This document shows positions 9,304 to 16,959 of a stretch of 64,000 nt of DNA, piece after piece (position 1 is the first letter of the stretch; each line of letters begins with the position of its first letter). The stretch is taken from contig NZ_RDFA01000001.1 of assembly GCF_004118325.1 (NCBI RefSeq), positions 356,424-420,423 on the forward strand, given 5' to 3'. This DNA comes from Halorientalis pallida. Its GTDB lineage: Archaea; Halobacteriota; Halobacteria; Halobacteriales; Haloarculaceae. The notes beneath the pieces are model-generated. The model was not told where the DNA came from. It saw only the letters and a program-made list of their open reading frames with translations, and made no database searches. The translations under genes were made by a program, and so were the position numbers.

Positions 9304-10242
9304 TCATGATTCGTTCAGATACGTCCGAATCGTGTCGTCGTCGAGCGAGTCGAGGACGACCGTCGGGTCGTCGAGTCCGTCGACGAGCGCCTCGTCGTCG
9401 AGGGTCGCAGCGAGTCGGCGGTGTCCGCGTCCGGCACGGCGATTCCGCTCGGCTTCCGAGACGTAGGCCGCCAGGCGCTCGTCGACGACCGTTTCCCGAA
9501 TTCGCTCGACCGCCTCGGCCTCGCGGTCGAGACCGTCGGGGATTCGACTCTCGAACCACTCGTGCCAGCGCTCGCGGTCGGTCCACTCCTCGTCGAGTTC
9601 GGCCTCGCGGCGCAGCCAGTCGACGCGGTCCGCGACCGCGTCCCAGTAGCCGTCCTCGCGGCGGGCGTCCGCGATCAGGGTACGCGCAACCGTCGCACCG
9701 TGGCCGGCGGCGACGACCGCTTGATCGGCCACACCGGCGAGCGGCCCGGCGACGTACAGCCCCTCGATGGGCGTCCGGCCGTCGTCGTCGGGATACTCCC
9801 GGTCGAAGTACGCCTCGCTCTCCCCGTCGTGTTCGTACGTCTCGAACATCGCGTCCGAGGTCCCCAGCGGCCGGAGGTAGTCGGCGTCGTACTTCGCGGC
9901 CGCGACGACCCGGTCCGTCTCGACGACCCGACCCTGCTGGGTTTCGACACGGAATCCGGCGTCTCTCCGGGTGACGGATTCGACGAGATCCGAAACCGAG
10001 TCGGCTCCGGACTCGCTCATCTGGGCTCGGGCCAGCTCGTAGAACGTCTCGACGTCGATCCCGGCCGGGAATCCGAGGTAGTTCTCCAGGTGGGCACACC
10101 GCTTCAGCGAGGAGCGACCGCGGTCGAACACCAGCGTATCGAGGCCGGCCCGGGCACAGAACACGGCCGCCGACGCACCCGCCGGTCCGCCACCGACGAT
10201 CACGACGTCCGCAGTGTGACGGTCTCTGTCGTCGTCCGTCAC
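9304..10242 (-). CDS. Thioredoxin-reductase-like FAD protein lacking the NADPH domain
   Basis: A 312-residue protein with an N-terminal FAD fold (VIVGGGPAGASAAVFCARAG) and the closing FAD motif IEGLYVAGPLAGVADQAVVA near residue 155-175. In thioredoxin reductase these two halves are separated by an NADPH domain of about 120 residues holding CxxC. Here they are almost adjacent, with no second GxGxxG/A and no CxxC. The last ~120 residues are charged and helical and resemble nothing I recognise. Its start overlaps the upstream gene by ATGA. In this operon it may act in iron or siderophore redox chemistry (inference). Confidence 0.78.
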   Translation of the reverse strand: MTDDDRDRHTADVVIVGGGPAGASAAVFCARAGLDTLVFDRGRSSLKRCAHLENYLGFPAGIDVETFYELARAQMSESGADSVSDLVESVTRRDAGFRVETQQGRVVETDRVVAAAKYDADYLRPLGTSDAMFETYEHDGESEAYFDREYPDDDGRTPIEGLYVAGPLAGVADQAVVAAGHGATVARTLIADARREDGYWDAVADRVDWLRREAELDEEWTDRERWHEWFESRIPDGLDREAEAVERIRETVVDERLAAYVSEAERNRRAGRGHRRLAATLDDEALVDGLDDPTVVLDSLDDDTIRTYLNES

Positions 10243-10739
10243 GCATCTTCACCCAGTTTGGAGTCGAGTTGCCGCGTGACGAACTCGTCGTCGAGCAGGG
10301 AGTCCGGACCCGTGAAGTGGACGACGGGCCCGTTCTCGACGCGAAGCCACTCGTCGTTCCCACTGCCGGCGAGCGTCACGGTCTGCCGGGAGTGGGGCAA
10401 GCCGTTCGGCCGCCGGCGGTCGGTGGCTTCCCGGACCGCGGCGAGTTCGACCGTCCCCTCTCGGACCGTGGAGACCGTCAGGTCGTGCCGGGTCAACTCG
10501 GGAGCGAGTTCGCGCATCGCGGTCCGGTAGCGACTCGCGGCCGAACACGCACGCTCGGCGTCAGCGTAGCGGGCGAACCGCGCGTCGGTCACCGGCTCCG
10601 GTCGCACGCCAGTGTCGCGACAGGCGACGACGAACTCGCCGTCGTCCGTTCGGAGTTCTGCGATCCGGGCTCGCACTCGCCGTATCGTCTCGGGTCGACC
10701 TGTGGCGTCGCCCTCGCGTGGAGATCGGGTATCCGACAC
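10239..10739 (-). CDS. Unknown protein of the iron operon
   Basis: A 166-residue charged, soluble protein with no signal peptide or membrane segment. The N-terminal half (RRVRARIAELRTDDGEFVVA) predicts helix then strand; the C-terminal half contains WLRVENGPVVHFTGPDSLLD. I do not recognise a characterised family; similar proteins are probably confined to haloarchaea (inference). It starts three bases after the end of the binding-protein gene and overlaps the FAD gene by four bases, so all are co-translated. Confidence 0.7.
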   Translation of the reverse strand: MSDTRSPREGDATGRPETIRRVRARIAELRTDDGEFVVACRDTGVRPEPVTDARFARYADAERACSAASRYRTAMRELAPELTRHDLTVSTVREGTVELAAVREATDRRRPNGLPHSRQTVTLAGSGNDEWLRVENGPVVHFTGPDSLLDDEFVTRQLDSKLGEDA

Positions 10740-10741
10740 GA

Positions 10742-11911
10742 CTACAGATCCCCCCTGATCACGGCCGCGACCTTCTGACGATCGAACAACTGCTCCTCAG
10801 TCGGAATCTCCGGATACGGGCCCTCCTCGTATGTGGGCCACTCGCCGAACTGCTCGGGGTAGAGCTGTTTGGCCGTCATCTCTAGCTGGAAGAGGTGCAG
10901 GATGGGCCCCTGGTAGCGCGCGCCCTGCGGGTACATCCGCCCGTTCTGGACGGCGGTGATCTCCGATGCGACGGGGTCGGCCCGGAACGCCTCCTCGCGT
11001 TTTGGCAGACTCGTCCCGGGCTCGAACCCGCCGAGGAAGAAGATCACGTCGGGGTCGGCCGAGAGCAGCGCCTCGAAGTCGACGACCGTGTTCGTCTCGA
11101 TCTCGCCGTCGAAGGCGTCTTTCGGCCCCAGCGGTCGCGTGTGGGCGGTCAGGAAGCCAGGATTGTCCAGCGTGTAGGCGTAGATCTCGTCCAGGTCGGC
11201 CGACGCGAGCATCACCGCCGAGGGGCGCTCGGACTCGGGCGGGAGGCCCGACTGGATGGTCGACAGCAGGTCGTCGTGGACCGCGGCGAGTGCTTCGTAC
11301 CGGTTCCGTTCTTTGAACGCCTCGGCGACGATCTCGAACTGCTCCCAGAGCCCGTAGTACTCGTAGCCCGCTTTCCAGCCGAGGGCCGGTTCGGCGTGTC
11401 GGTCACTCAGTGAGTTACCGAACCACGGCGAGATCTTGGTCGCCACCTCCTCGAGGTCCTCGCGGCTCCAGGCGTCCTGTTTGGCGATCCAGGCCGGGTC
11501 CGCGAGGTGCACGTCGCTGTCCAGTTCGTAGAGCTTCTCCTTGCTCGGCTTCCACGAGGAGTACAGGCCGGTCCAGTCGAGCGTGACGCCGGGCAGCCGC
11601 TCGACGAACTGGTTCCACAGCCCGTCGTAGTAGTCCGGCGCGTGCATGGCGGTGATCGAGTCACCGCAGCCGAGCGCGAACGCCATGTCGGCGTGGTGGG
11701 TCAGGCGCGTGAAGACCGTCTCCGGCGGTGACTCGAACGTGACCTCACCCATCGGCAACATCGAGACCGTGTACGATCCGGTCCCCGCCTCGGCGTCGGC
11801 AGTGTCCCCGCCGAGAATGCTGGAACAGCCCGCGAGCCCACCGCTTGCGGCGAGTGCAGTGCCGTATGTGAGTACATCTCTGCGCGTCGCGCCACGTCGT
11901 GATCGATCCAT
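10742..11911 (-). CDS. Iron/siderophore-type ABC substrate-binding lipoprotein
   Basis: A 389-residue protein. It has a twin-arginine signal (SRRGATRRDVLTYGTALAAS) ending in a lipobox (GGLAGC), so it is exported folded and lipid-anchored. The body is a periplasmic-binding-protein class III fold: an N-lobe with VFTRLTHHADMAFALGCGDS, a helical backbone, and a C-lobe with LLSADPDVIFFLGG. Such proteins deliver ferric siderophores, heme or cobalamin to ABC permeases. No permease or ATPase gene is in the window. It is the first gene of the operon and is leaderless (TATA TTTATGCA about 25 bases upstream), with a DtxR-like palindrome between TATA and start. Confidence 0.88.
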   Translation of the reverse strand: MDRSRRGATRRDVLTYGTALAASGGLAGCSSILGGDTADAEAGTGSYTVSMLPMGEVTFESPPETVFTRLTHHADMAFALGCGDSITAMHAPDYYDGLWNQFVERLPGVTLDWTGLYSSWKPSKEKLYELDSDVHLADPAWIAKQDAWSREDLEEVATKISPWFGNSLSDRHAEPALGWKAGYEYYGLWEQFEIVAEAFKERNRYEALAAVHDDLLSTIQSGLPPESERPSAVMLASADLDEIYAYTLDNPGFLTAHTRPLGPKDAFDGEIETNTVVDFEALLSADPDVIFFLGGFEPGTSLPKREEAFRADPVASEITAVQNGRMYPQGARYQGPILHLFQLEMTAKQLYPEQFGEWPTYEEGPYPEIPTEEQLFDRQKVAAVIRGDL

Positions 11912-11915
11912 GCGA

Positions 11916-11967
11916 TTTAGGCTCGCCTAAATGCATAAACAGCTTTCGGAATTTAGGGGGGCCTAAA
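11916..11967 (-). promoter_or_regulatory. Iron-operon promoter with two DtxR/SirR-like palindromic operators
   Basis: TTTAGGCTCGCCTAAA (11916-11931) and TTTAGGGGGGCCTAAA (11952-11967) are 16-base palindromes with identical TTTAGG/CCTAAA arms, centres 36 bases apart. The minus-strand TATA box (TTTATGCA, about 11932-11939) lies between them, and the ATG of the binding-protein gene is at 11911. The near site covers the transcription start and the far site sits beyond the BRE. TTAGG-N4-CCTAA closely resembles the DtxR/IdeR iron box, and the operon encodes a DtxR-family protein. Confidence 0.82.
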
Positions 11968-12089
11968 ACAGGGTATCGTCGTCGACTTCAGCGACGGACC
12001 GGTCGTCGAACACTGTCTTTCGGTGATTAGCGACGCGGAGTCGTGATTCGTCGGCGAAGTTTTTTATTTTCTCTAAACAGTCAAGATCG

Positions 12090-12455
12090 ATGACAGCGAG
12101 TAAATCGTTGGACTGTCTGCCGTGTGAGACAGCGCTCGACCAACGCACGGAACACGGCGTCACGATCGATTACTGCCCAAACTGTGGTGGCGTCTGTCTC
12201 GATCCCGGCGAGCTCGAACAGCTCACCGGCCACGAGAGCCATAACCACCATCGCGACGTCGACATCGATATCGAGGGCGAGGAGAAAGCGGAAGACGAGG
12301 GCGGCATCCTCGGCACCATCGCTGGCGCACTTGGAGGGGAAGCAGAAGACGGGGCGTTCGATGAAGAAGACGAGATGGACGCAGGGTTCGAAGACGAGGA
12401 AGACTTCCGAGCCGGATTTCACCGACAATACGGACGGGATTTAAATATCATCTGA
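12090..12455 (+). CDS. zf-TFIIB-type zinc-ribbon protein
   Basis: A 121-residue protein. The N-terminal ~40 residues form a zf-TFIIB domain with two Cys pairs (LDCLPC and CPNCGG) followed by VCLDPGELEQL, the family signature. A His/Asp-rich linker, a short Gly/Ala helix (ILGTIAGALGG) and an acidic tail follow. The function of stand-alone zf-TFIIB proteins is unknown; despite the name they are not general transcription factors. A TATA-like stretch (TTTTTTATTTT, from 12060) lies about 27 bases upstream of the ATG, fitting a leaderless message. It is divergent from the iron operon. Confidence 0.75.
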   Translation: MTASKSLDCLPCETALDQRTEHGVTIDYCPNCGGVCLDPGELEQLTGHESHNHHRDVDIDIEGEEKAEDEGGILGTIAGALGGEAEDGAFDEEDEMDAGFEDEEDFRAGFHRQYGRDLNII

Positions 12456-12781
12456 GGGGCCGGGACGACCGGCGATCGAGTGTCTCCCTTGGGATCAGTT
12501 TGGCTACACGCGTATCCCGCGGACATCCACACATCCGTTCGTCCGACGAGCGAAACGGCGAGGCGTTCGTCCAGCAATCGACCCACCGCTGTCAGGCGAT
12601 TATAGCCCCGAAAAGATGGGTGTTGCAGGCTCTGGTCCGCCTGTCGAACGAATCGTCTTGTGAGGCGTGAGGCTGTTAAATTTGGGCGTTTGAAAAACGG
12701 AAAATGTGACAGTCAGAGGTGGTTCCAACTCGCCGTCTATTCTGAGTTTGTCCAAATTGGAAGTAGTTTTTCACCTGACTT
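12456..12781. other. Intergenic stretch containing the entry into AT-rich DNA
   Basis: No gene is supported. The first ~200 bases have normal GC-rich composition. From about 12660 onward (GGCTGTTAAATTTGGG and after) the sequence becomes clearly AT-rich and stays so to about 14240, suggesting the left edge of acquired DNA. No clear insertion-sequence end was found. Confidence 0.5.
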
Positions 12782-13549
12782 TCAATTGAAATTATATTCC
12801 CCTGATACTTCTCCACGGATTGCTTCATCTGAACCTTCCAAGTATGAATCTATAGCGGTAGATAGATCAACTATTGACTGACCATCGGCTGCTTCATCAG
12901 GATGTTGATAGCTAACTTCACCAGTTCCGTTTTCAGATTCAATGTCAAGTGAGACTGCTGAAACCGCAGAGGATTTTTTTCCCGTATCGAATTCAGGGTC
13001 ATAGGAAATACCGCTATTCTCTTCCATAGCATTCTCTCCGAGTACTGTATTAGATGCGTCAGCAACTATCTCATAGGTTGCTACAGCTAAATCTTCAGTT
13101 ACATCATGCTCAAGAGCTCTGGAGACACTCAAATCAATATTCAATGCGATCTGATTTTGTTCATACTCTTCCCCATATTCAGGGTTTCTTGTTTCAGTTC
13201 CAACTAATTCTAAACTTGCGTATGGCGGGGTGAGTTCTCTTTCTGTCTCATCTGGGAAGCCCTCTTCAGAATTATAGATCGCTCGATCAATTGCCTCCGA
13301 TATAAGTAGGGTGGCATCTCCGACACCTGCGACCTCACTATGCCCAAGTGGCAAATCAACAGTGAGACCGTCATAATTAATTTCTTCTGGAGGTGGTAGT
13401 TCCTCGTCATCAACTGGAGAATTTGGATTGGTTTGCTCTGTAGCGGTATCCTGTCCAGGAGGACTGCCGCTATTTGAATCACCAGTGCATCCCGCTGTTG
13501 CAACTTATGCTGTGGACACAGCCCCAACGATGAAATCTCTTCTCATCAT
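12782..13549 (-). pseudogene. Tat lipoprotein gene interrupted by an in-frame stop in the signal peptide
   Basis: Reading from ATG at 13549 gives MMRRDFIVGAVSTA, then TAA (13505-13507), then VATAGCTGDSNSGS in the same frame, continuing open for 240 codons to 12782. Without the TAA this is a complete Tat signal plus lipobox (ATAGC), followed by an acidic exported domain (for example YEIVADASNTVLGENA) that I do not recognise. TTA (Leu) to TAA would need one change. A good TATA box (TTTATACATG, minus strand, 13571-13580) lies about 25 bases upstream. The gene is AT-rich and probably horizontally acquired. A sequencing error or recent nonsense mutation would explain it; a TTG at 13354 could start a signal-less form. 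Confidence 0.72.
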
Positions 13550-13570
13550 ACTTACCATTCCAACATTCGA

Positions 13571-13580
13571 CATGTATAAA
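13571..13580 (-). promoter_or_regulatory. TATA box of the interrupted lipoprotein gene
   Basis: Minus-strand TTTATACATG sits about 25 bases before the ATG at 13549, the usual spacing for a leaderless haloarchaeal message. It supports 13549 as the original start. Confidence 0.6.
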
Positions 13581-13582
13581 CG

Positions 13583-13982
13583 TGGCTCCAATAACGCAGA
13601 TCGTCAACTGCGTTCTGTCTATTTACCATCGGCCTGAGTTGGTGCTACAGCCTGTGATAGCAGTCTCGAGGGTGACACTGTCCAAGTTCCCACAAAGCCG
13701 CGTCGTCTCATTGGCAAATGGGTGAAAGCCTATCATAAGTACTGGTGAAACTGTGACTATTCCGGTTATTTGAAGTTGTCTCTGCTGAGATTGGGAGAAA
13801 AGATCCGGCAGAGAACGCAGTGCCTGTCGAGAGTTGCCGTGTGATGGTACTCCTACAGAGCGCCCCACGTTCACAGAAATAGTATTATTGCTGAATTTAT
13901 AGCCATATTTATCACTCAAAACGTGTAAGTTTATTAATATGTAGTATCGACCAACAATCGATTTTCTCTTGGGCTACCAATG
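13583..13982. other. AT-rich intergenic DNA in the islet
   Basis: About 400 bases without a convincing gene. A 98-codon minus frame (13623-13919, TTG start) is open, but its protein has no recognisable features and could be a remnant. Composition is lower in GC than in the flanking core genes. Confidence 0.4.
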
Positions 13983-14128
13983 TGGACGGACGCTGATCCC
14001 CGCGGCCACCACTCGCCCGGTTGCTCATCGGACGAAAGCAAACGCACTGCACCAGCAGAACGCTAGACGTCGGAATTAGGGGGTGTAGTTCGTTGATTCT
14101 GGAGGTGAATCCAATATGGGCGCTGCAG
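13983..14128. repeat. Decayed direct copy of the tRNA-Arg 3' flank (left copy)
   Basis: This stretch aligns over its length with 14931-15072. Shared landmarks in order are TGGACGGACGC, ACCACTCGCC, a GAAAGC-AACGCA block, TGTAGTT and finally GGGCGCTGCAG. The last 11 bases equal the 3' end of the tRNA-Arg gene (reverse strand). The sequence beyond (CTCGAGTTCGATGAC) only loosely resembles a T-arm. It looks like the remnant att-like end or an old tandem duplication, with the VapBC pair lying between the two copies. Confidence 0.7.
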
Positions 14129-14207
14129 ACTCGAGTTCGATGACCGAACGAACCCACCTTTGGGCCGTGAGACAGTCAAATTCAGTGGATGTGAGGTACA
14201 CCGAAAG

Positions 14208-14223
14208 ACACAGTAATCTGTGT
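14208..14223 (+). promoter_or_regulatory. Perfect 16-base palindrome at the vapBC promoter
   Basis: ACACAGTAATCTGTGT is a perfect inverted repeat ending 15 bases before the antitoxin ATG at 14239. Its central TAAT lies about 25 bases upstream of that ATG, where a leaderless TATA element is expected. Antitoxin proteins usually bind such palindromes to repress their own operon. Confidence 0.6.
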
Positions 14224-14238
14224 ATCCGTAGTTTCTAT

Positions 14239-14469
14239 ATGCCGACTATCACGGTCAACGTGGACGACGACCTCAAAGAGCGCATGGAGGAGCACCCCGA
14301 AATCAACTGGAGTGAGGTCACGCGACAGGCCATCCAGGAGAAAATCGACGCGCTCGAAGTGATGGACGAACTCACAAGCGAGAGTGAACTCACCGAGAGC
14401 GACGTACAGGAGATTGCGGATAAAATCAACGAGGAGGGACGCAAACGTGTCGACGAAGAATCCACCTGA
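14239..14469 (+). CDS. vapB: VapB-type antitoxin (ribbon-helix-helix)
   Basis: A 76-residue protein. The N-terminus MPTITVNVDDDLKERMEEHP is a ribbon-helix-helix strand and first helix, followed by NWSEVTRQAIQEKID as second helix; the acidic C-terminal half would wrap the toxin. The downstream PIN gene starts 8 bases after the stop. Antitoxins of this kind neutralise the PIN toxin and, with it, repress the operon. An upstream in-frame start at 14116 is rejected because the N-terminus would cross the tRNA-like repeat and the palindrome. Confidence 0.85.
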   Translation: MPTITVNVDDDLKERMEEHPEINWSEVTRQAIQEKIDALEVMDELTSESELTESDVQEIADKINEEGRKRVDEEST

Positions 14470-14477
14470 CCGTCACG

Positions 14478-14894
14478 ATGAAGCTGGAAATCGACGCCAA
14501 CGTCGTCATCTCGGCACTCATCGCCGATTCGAAGACCCGAGAACTCATCGTCACGCTCGAACCGGATCTCCTGACACCCGCGTTCGTCTACGATGAGATC
14601 GACAACTACGAAGACCTAATTGGAGAGAAGTCCGGAATGGAACCGGATAGAGTGGCACAGTTCATCGATCTTCTGTTCCAATATATCGACGTTGTCCCCG
14701 CCAGCGAGTTCTATCCGGCTATCGAGAGCGCGGACGACGCAATTGGCGATACCGACCCCGACGATGTGCTCTACCTCGCATGTGCGCTCGCCAACGATGC
14801 AGCCATCTGGAGTGACGATTCCGACTTCGACGAGCAGAATGTGGTCGAGACGTACTCGACGAGTGATATCATCGACTCGTTCGACACGCTCTAA
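14478..14894 (+). CDS. vapC: VapC-type PIN-domain toxin
   Basis: A 138-residue PIN-domain nuclease. Acidic active-site residues are visible: Asp in LEIDANVVISAL, a Glu in the FVYDEIDNYEDL region, Asp in IGDTDPDDVLYLACAL, and the closing IWSDDSDFDEQ. VapC toxins cleave tRNA or rRNA when freed from VapB. The gene follows the antitoxin directly, which defines a type II toxin-antitoxin pair. The pair lies inside an islet next to tRNA-Arg, as expected for a mobile or addictive module. The specific RNA target is unknown. Confidence 0.87.
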   Translation: MKLEIDANVVISALIADSKTRELIVTLEPDLLTPAFVYDEIDNYEDLIGEKSGMEPDRVAQFIDLLFQYIDVVPASEFYPAIESADDAIGDTDPDDVLYLACALANDAAIWSDDSDFDEQNVVETYSTSDIIDSFDTL

Positions 14895-14930
14895 CTCATT
14901 GTGTGACTGATTTTCTGCATCGCCACCGTT

Positions 14931-15072
14931 TGGACGGACGCGTTCCGTGGACACCACTCGCCTGATTACCCATCGACCGAAAGCTAACGCATTGCCACCG
15001 AAGAAATCAAACAAGAATATTAGCGGCTGTAGTTGCGGATTTGAGTGGAGGGATTAACGATGGGCGCTGCAG
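14931..15072. repeat. tRNA-Arg 3' flank (right copy of direct repeat)
   Basis: The 142 bases just past the 3' end of tRNA-Arg, including its last 11 bases. They match 13983-14128 in order and nearly in length, with many substitutions. The two copies bracket vapBC. See the left copy for shared landmarks. Confidence 0.7.
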
Positions 15073-15135
15073 GATTTGAACCCGCGACAGCTTGGTCCGA
15101 AGCCAAGTACTCTGTCCAGACTGAGCTAAGCGCCC
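15062..15135 (-). tRNA. tRNA-Arg (anticodon UCG)
   Basis: The 74-base minus-strand sequence folds as a cloverleaf. The acceptor stem is GGGCGCT/AGCGCCC. The anticodon stem CTTGG/CCAAG encloses loop CTTCGGA, giving anticodon UCG, which reads CGA (Arg). The T-loop is GGTTCAAATCC. No CCA is encoded. A TATA-like GTTTAACA lies about 30 bases upstream (near 15165). Its 3' flank is duplicated to the left. Confidence 0.95.
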
Positions 15136-15273
15136 TCGCGCCATCGGTAATCAACCTGCCGTGTTAAACCACTCGGTTGGCGTCGGTCGGTGGGACGCGG
15201 GGACACGCACCTGTCCACGCCGCTGGCGTGGCGTATCGGGTGGTTTATCAGTCGGTCGTCGGGAGGAGAGCAC

Positions 15274-16134
15274 ATGGGAACGCTGGAGCGCGTTCGCGGC
15301 CTGGTAGAGCTGACGCGGCCGGTCAACGCCATCGCGGCCGGGGCGTTGACGTTCATCGGTGCGTTCGTAGCCGTCGGCGGCTCGCTCCCGGCCGTGCCGG
15401 TCCTCGGGGCCGTCCTCGCGACGGTGCTAGCGACCGGTGCGGGCAACGCCATCAACGACTACTTCGACCGGGAAATCGACCGGATCAACGCGCCGGATCG
15501 TCCGATCCCGCGGGGTGCGGTCTCGCCCCGCAGCGCGCTCGTTTTCAGCGTGGCGCTCTTTCTCGTCGCGGTCGCGCTCGTCCTCGCGCTGTTGCCGCTC
15601 CTGGCCATCTCGATCGCCGTGTTCAATCTGCTCGCGCTGGTCACGTACACGGAAGTGTTCAAGGGGTTGCCTGGCGTCGGAAACACGCTGGTGGCGTATC
15701 TCGGCGGCAGTACGTTCCTGTTCGGAACTGCGGCGGTCTGGCCGGTCGAGACAACCGTCCTCGCGAGCGTCGTGGTCCTGTTCTTACTGGCCGCGCTGTC
15801 GACGCTCGCCCGGGAGATCATCAAGGACGTGGAGGACGTGGCGGGGGACCGCGAGGAGGGACTGAACACGCTCCCGATCGCCATCGGGGAACGGCGGGCA
15901 CTCGTGCTCGCGGCAGTGTTGCTGGTCGTCGCGGCCGTCGCGAGTCCGGTGCCGTATCTGCTGGGAACCTTCGGTGTGGCCTATCTCGTGGTGGTCCTGC
16001 CGGCCGATCTAGTGATGTTGTACGCCGGCTACGAGGGGTTCGGGGATCCGACGGCCGGCCAATCACACCTGAAATACGGAATGTTTCTGTCGGCTGTGGC
16101 GTTCGTGATCGGCCGCGGGGTAGCGCTGGCGTAA
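15274..16134 (+). CDS. Geranylgeranylglycerol-phosphate geranylgeranyltransferase (UbiA family)
   Basis: A 286-residue integral membrane prenyltransferase with about eight helices. The first Asp-rich motif is NDYFDREIDRINAPDRPIPR; the second is DVEDVAGDREEGLNTLP. This archaeal UbiA member adds the second geranylgeranyl chain to geranylgeranylglyceryl phosphate, giving the DGGGP precursor of archaeol lipids. The start ATG at 15274 is preceded by GGGAGGAG, a good ribosome site, and by TGGTTTATC as possible TATA. The open frame extends upstream to 15190, but that part is unrelated to the family. The geranylgeranyl diphosphate synthase at 53659 supplies the donor. Confidence 0.87.
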   Translation: MGTLERVRGLVELTRPVNAIAAGALTFIGAFVAVGGSLPAVPVLGAVLATVLATGAGNAINDYFDREIDRINAPDRPIPRGAVSPRSALVFSVALFLVAVALVLALLPLLAISIAVFNLLALVTYTEVFKGLPGVGNTLVAYLGGSTFLFGTAAVWPVETTVLASVVVLFLLAALSTLAREIIKDVEDVAGDREEGLNTLPIAIGERRALVLAAVLLVVAAVASPVPYLLGTFGVAYLVVVLPADLVMLYAGYEGFGDPTAGQSHLKYGMFLSAVAFVIGRGVALA

Positions 16135-16263
16135 CCGCGTCCGCGGGCGATCGGCAGCAGTCAGTACACAAAAGGATATATGTATGCCGGCAGCAGACTA
16201 GGGTGTACGAATATCGGCCGTGACCAGTTGCTCGCGGTCGACTGCTTTCAACGAGGCCATTCC

Positions 16264-16899
16264 ATGTACGATCTGGGTACGGAGTTCGGAAACGCGACGG
16301 TGGACCCGGGGACCAACATTCTCATCGCCGGGCCGCCGCTGTCCGGCAAACGCGAGTTAGCCATGCGTGCCCTCGAGACCGGGTCCGAACGGGGAGAGGG
16401 ATCGATCATCGTCACGACACGGGACAACTCCGAACGCGTGCTGACGGACTTTCGCTCCTTGCTCGCCGACCCCGACGATGCACACATCGGCGTCGTCGAC
16501 TGCGTCACCAAACACCAGGGTCAGTCGGCCTCGGACACGGACGTCGTCAAGTACGCCTCGTCGCCGGTCGACATGACCGGCATCGGGATCAAGTTCTCCG
16601 AGTTCGTCGAGGAGTTCTACCGCAACCGCAACAGCAGGCGTAACCGGGTGATGGTCGACTCGCTGTCGACACTCCTGCTGTACTCGAACCTCCAGACCGT
16701 ATTCCGCTTCATGCACGTGTTCACCAGCCGTATCGAGAACGCCGACGCCATCGGCATTCACGTCATCGAGTCGACGGCCCACGACGAGGAGACGATGAAC
16801 ACGCTCATCCAGTTGTTCGACGGTGTCGTTCGCACCGACGAGGATCGGTCGGTCACCCTCCAGCTTCCCGGCGTCGACACCGAAACCGTCGGTCCCTGA
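16264..16899 (+). CDS. RecA/KaiC-superfamily ATPase (RAD55-like, HTR-like)
   Basis: A 211-residue protein with a Walker A motif (LIAGPPLSGKRELAM) near residue 20 and a Walker B-like strand (RNRVMVDSLSTLLLY) about residue 125. This single-domain KaiC/RAD55-type ATPase is common in haloarchaea, where it is often annotated HTR-like protein. Some family members work with sensory or transcription components, but no specific role is established. Length fits a single RecA core without an extra DNA-binding domain. The ATG at 16264 is chosen because the family N-terminus begins just before the Walker A strand. Confidence 0.78.
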   Translation: MYDLGTEFGNATVDPGTNILIAGPPLSGKRELAMRALETGSERGEGSIIVTTRDNSERVLTDFRSLLADPDDAHIGVVDCVTKHQGQSASDTDVVKYASSPVDMTGIGIKFSEFVEEFYRNRNSRRNRVMVDSLSTLLLYSNLQTVFRFMHVFTSRIENADAIGIHVIESTAHDEETMNTLIQLFDGVVRTDEDRSVTLQLPGVDTETVGP

Positions 16900-16959
16900 C
16901 TCCGACCCGGACGCGCGGTCGCCAGCAGTCTTTTGATCGCGCCCGGCCTCGGTTGTCGT

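Noticed and set aside
11963-12163. 66-codon minus frame upstream of the iron operon
   Set aside because: It covers an operator palindrome and overlaps the zinc-ribbon gene; no family pattern.
13623-13919. 98-codon minus frame in the AT-rich islet
   Set aside because: TTG start, no recognisable domain or signal; could be a remnant, but support is too weak to call a gene.
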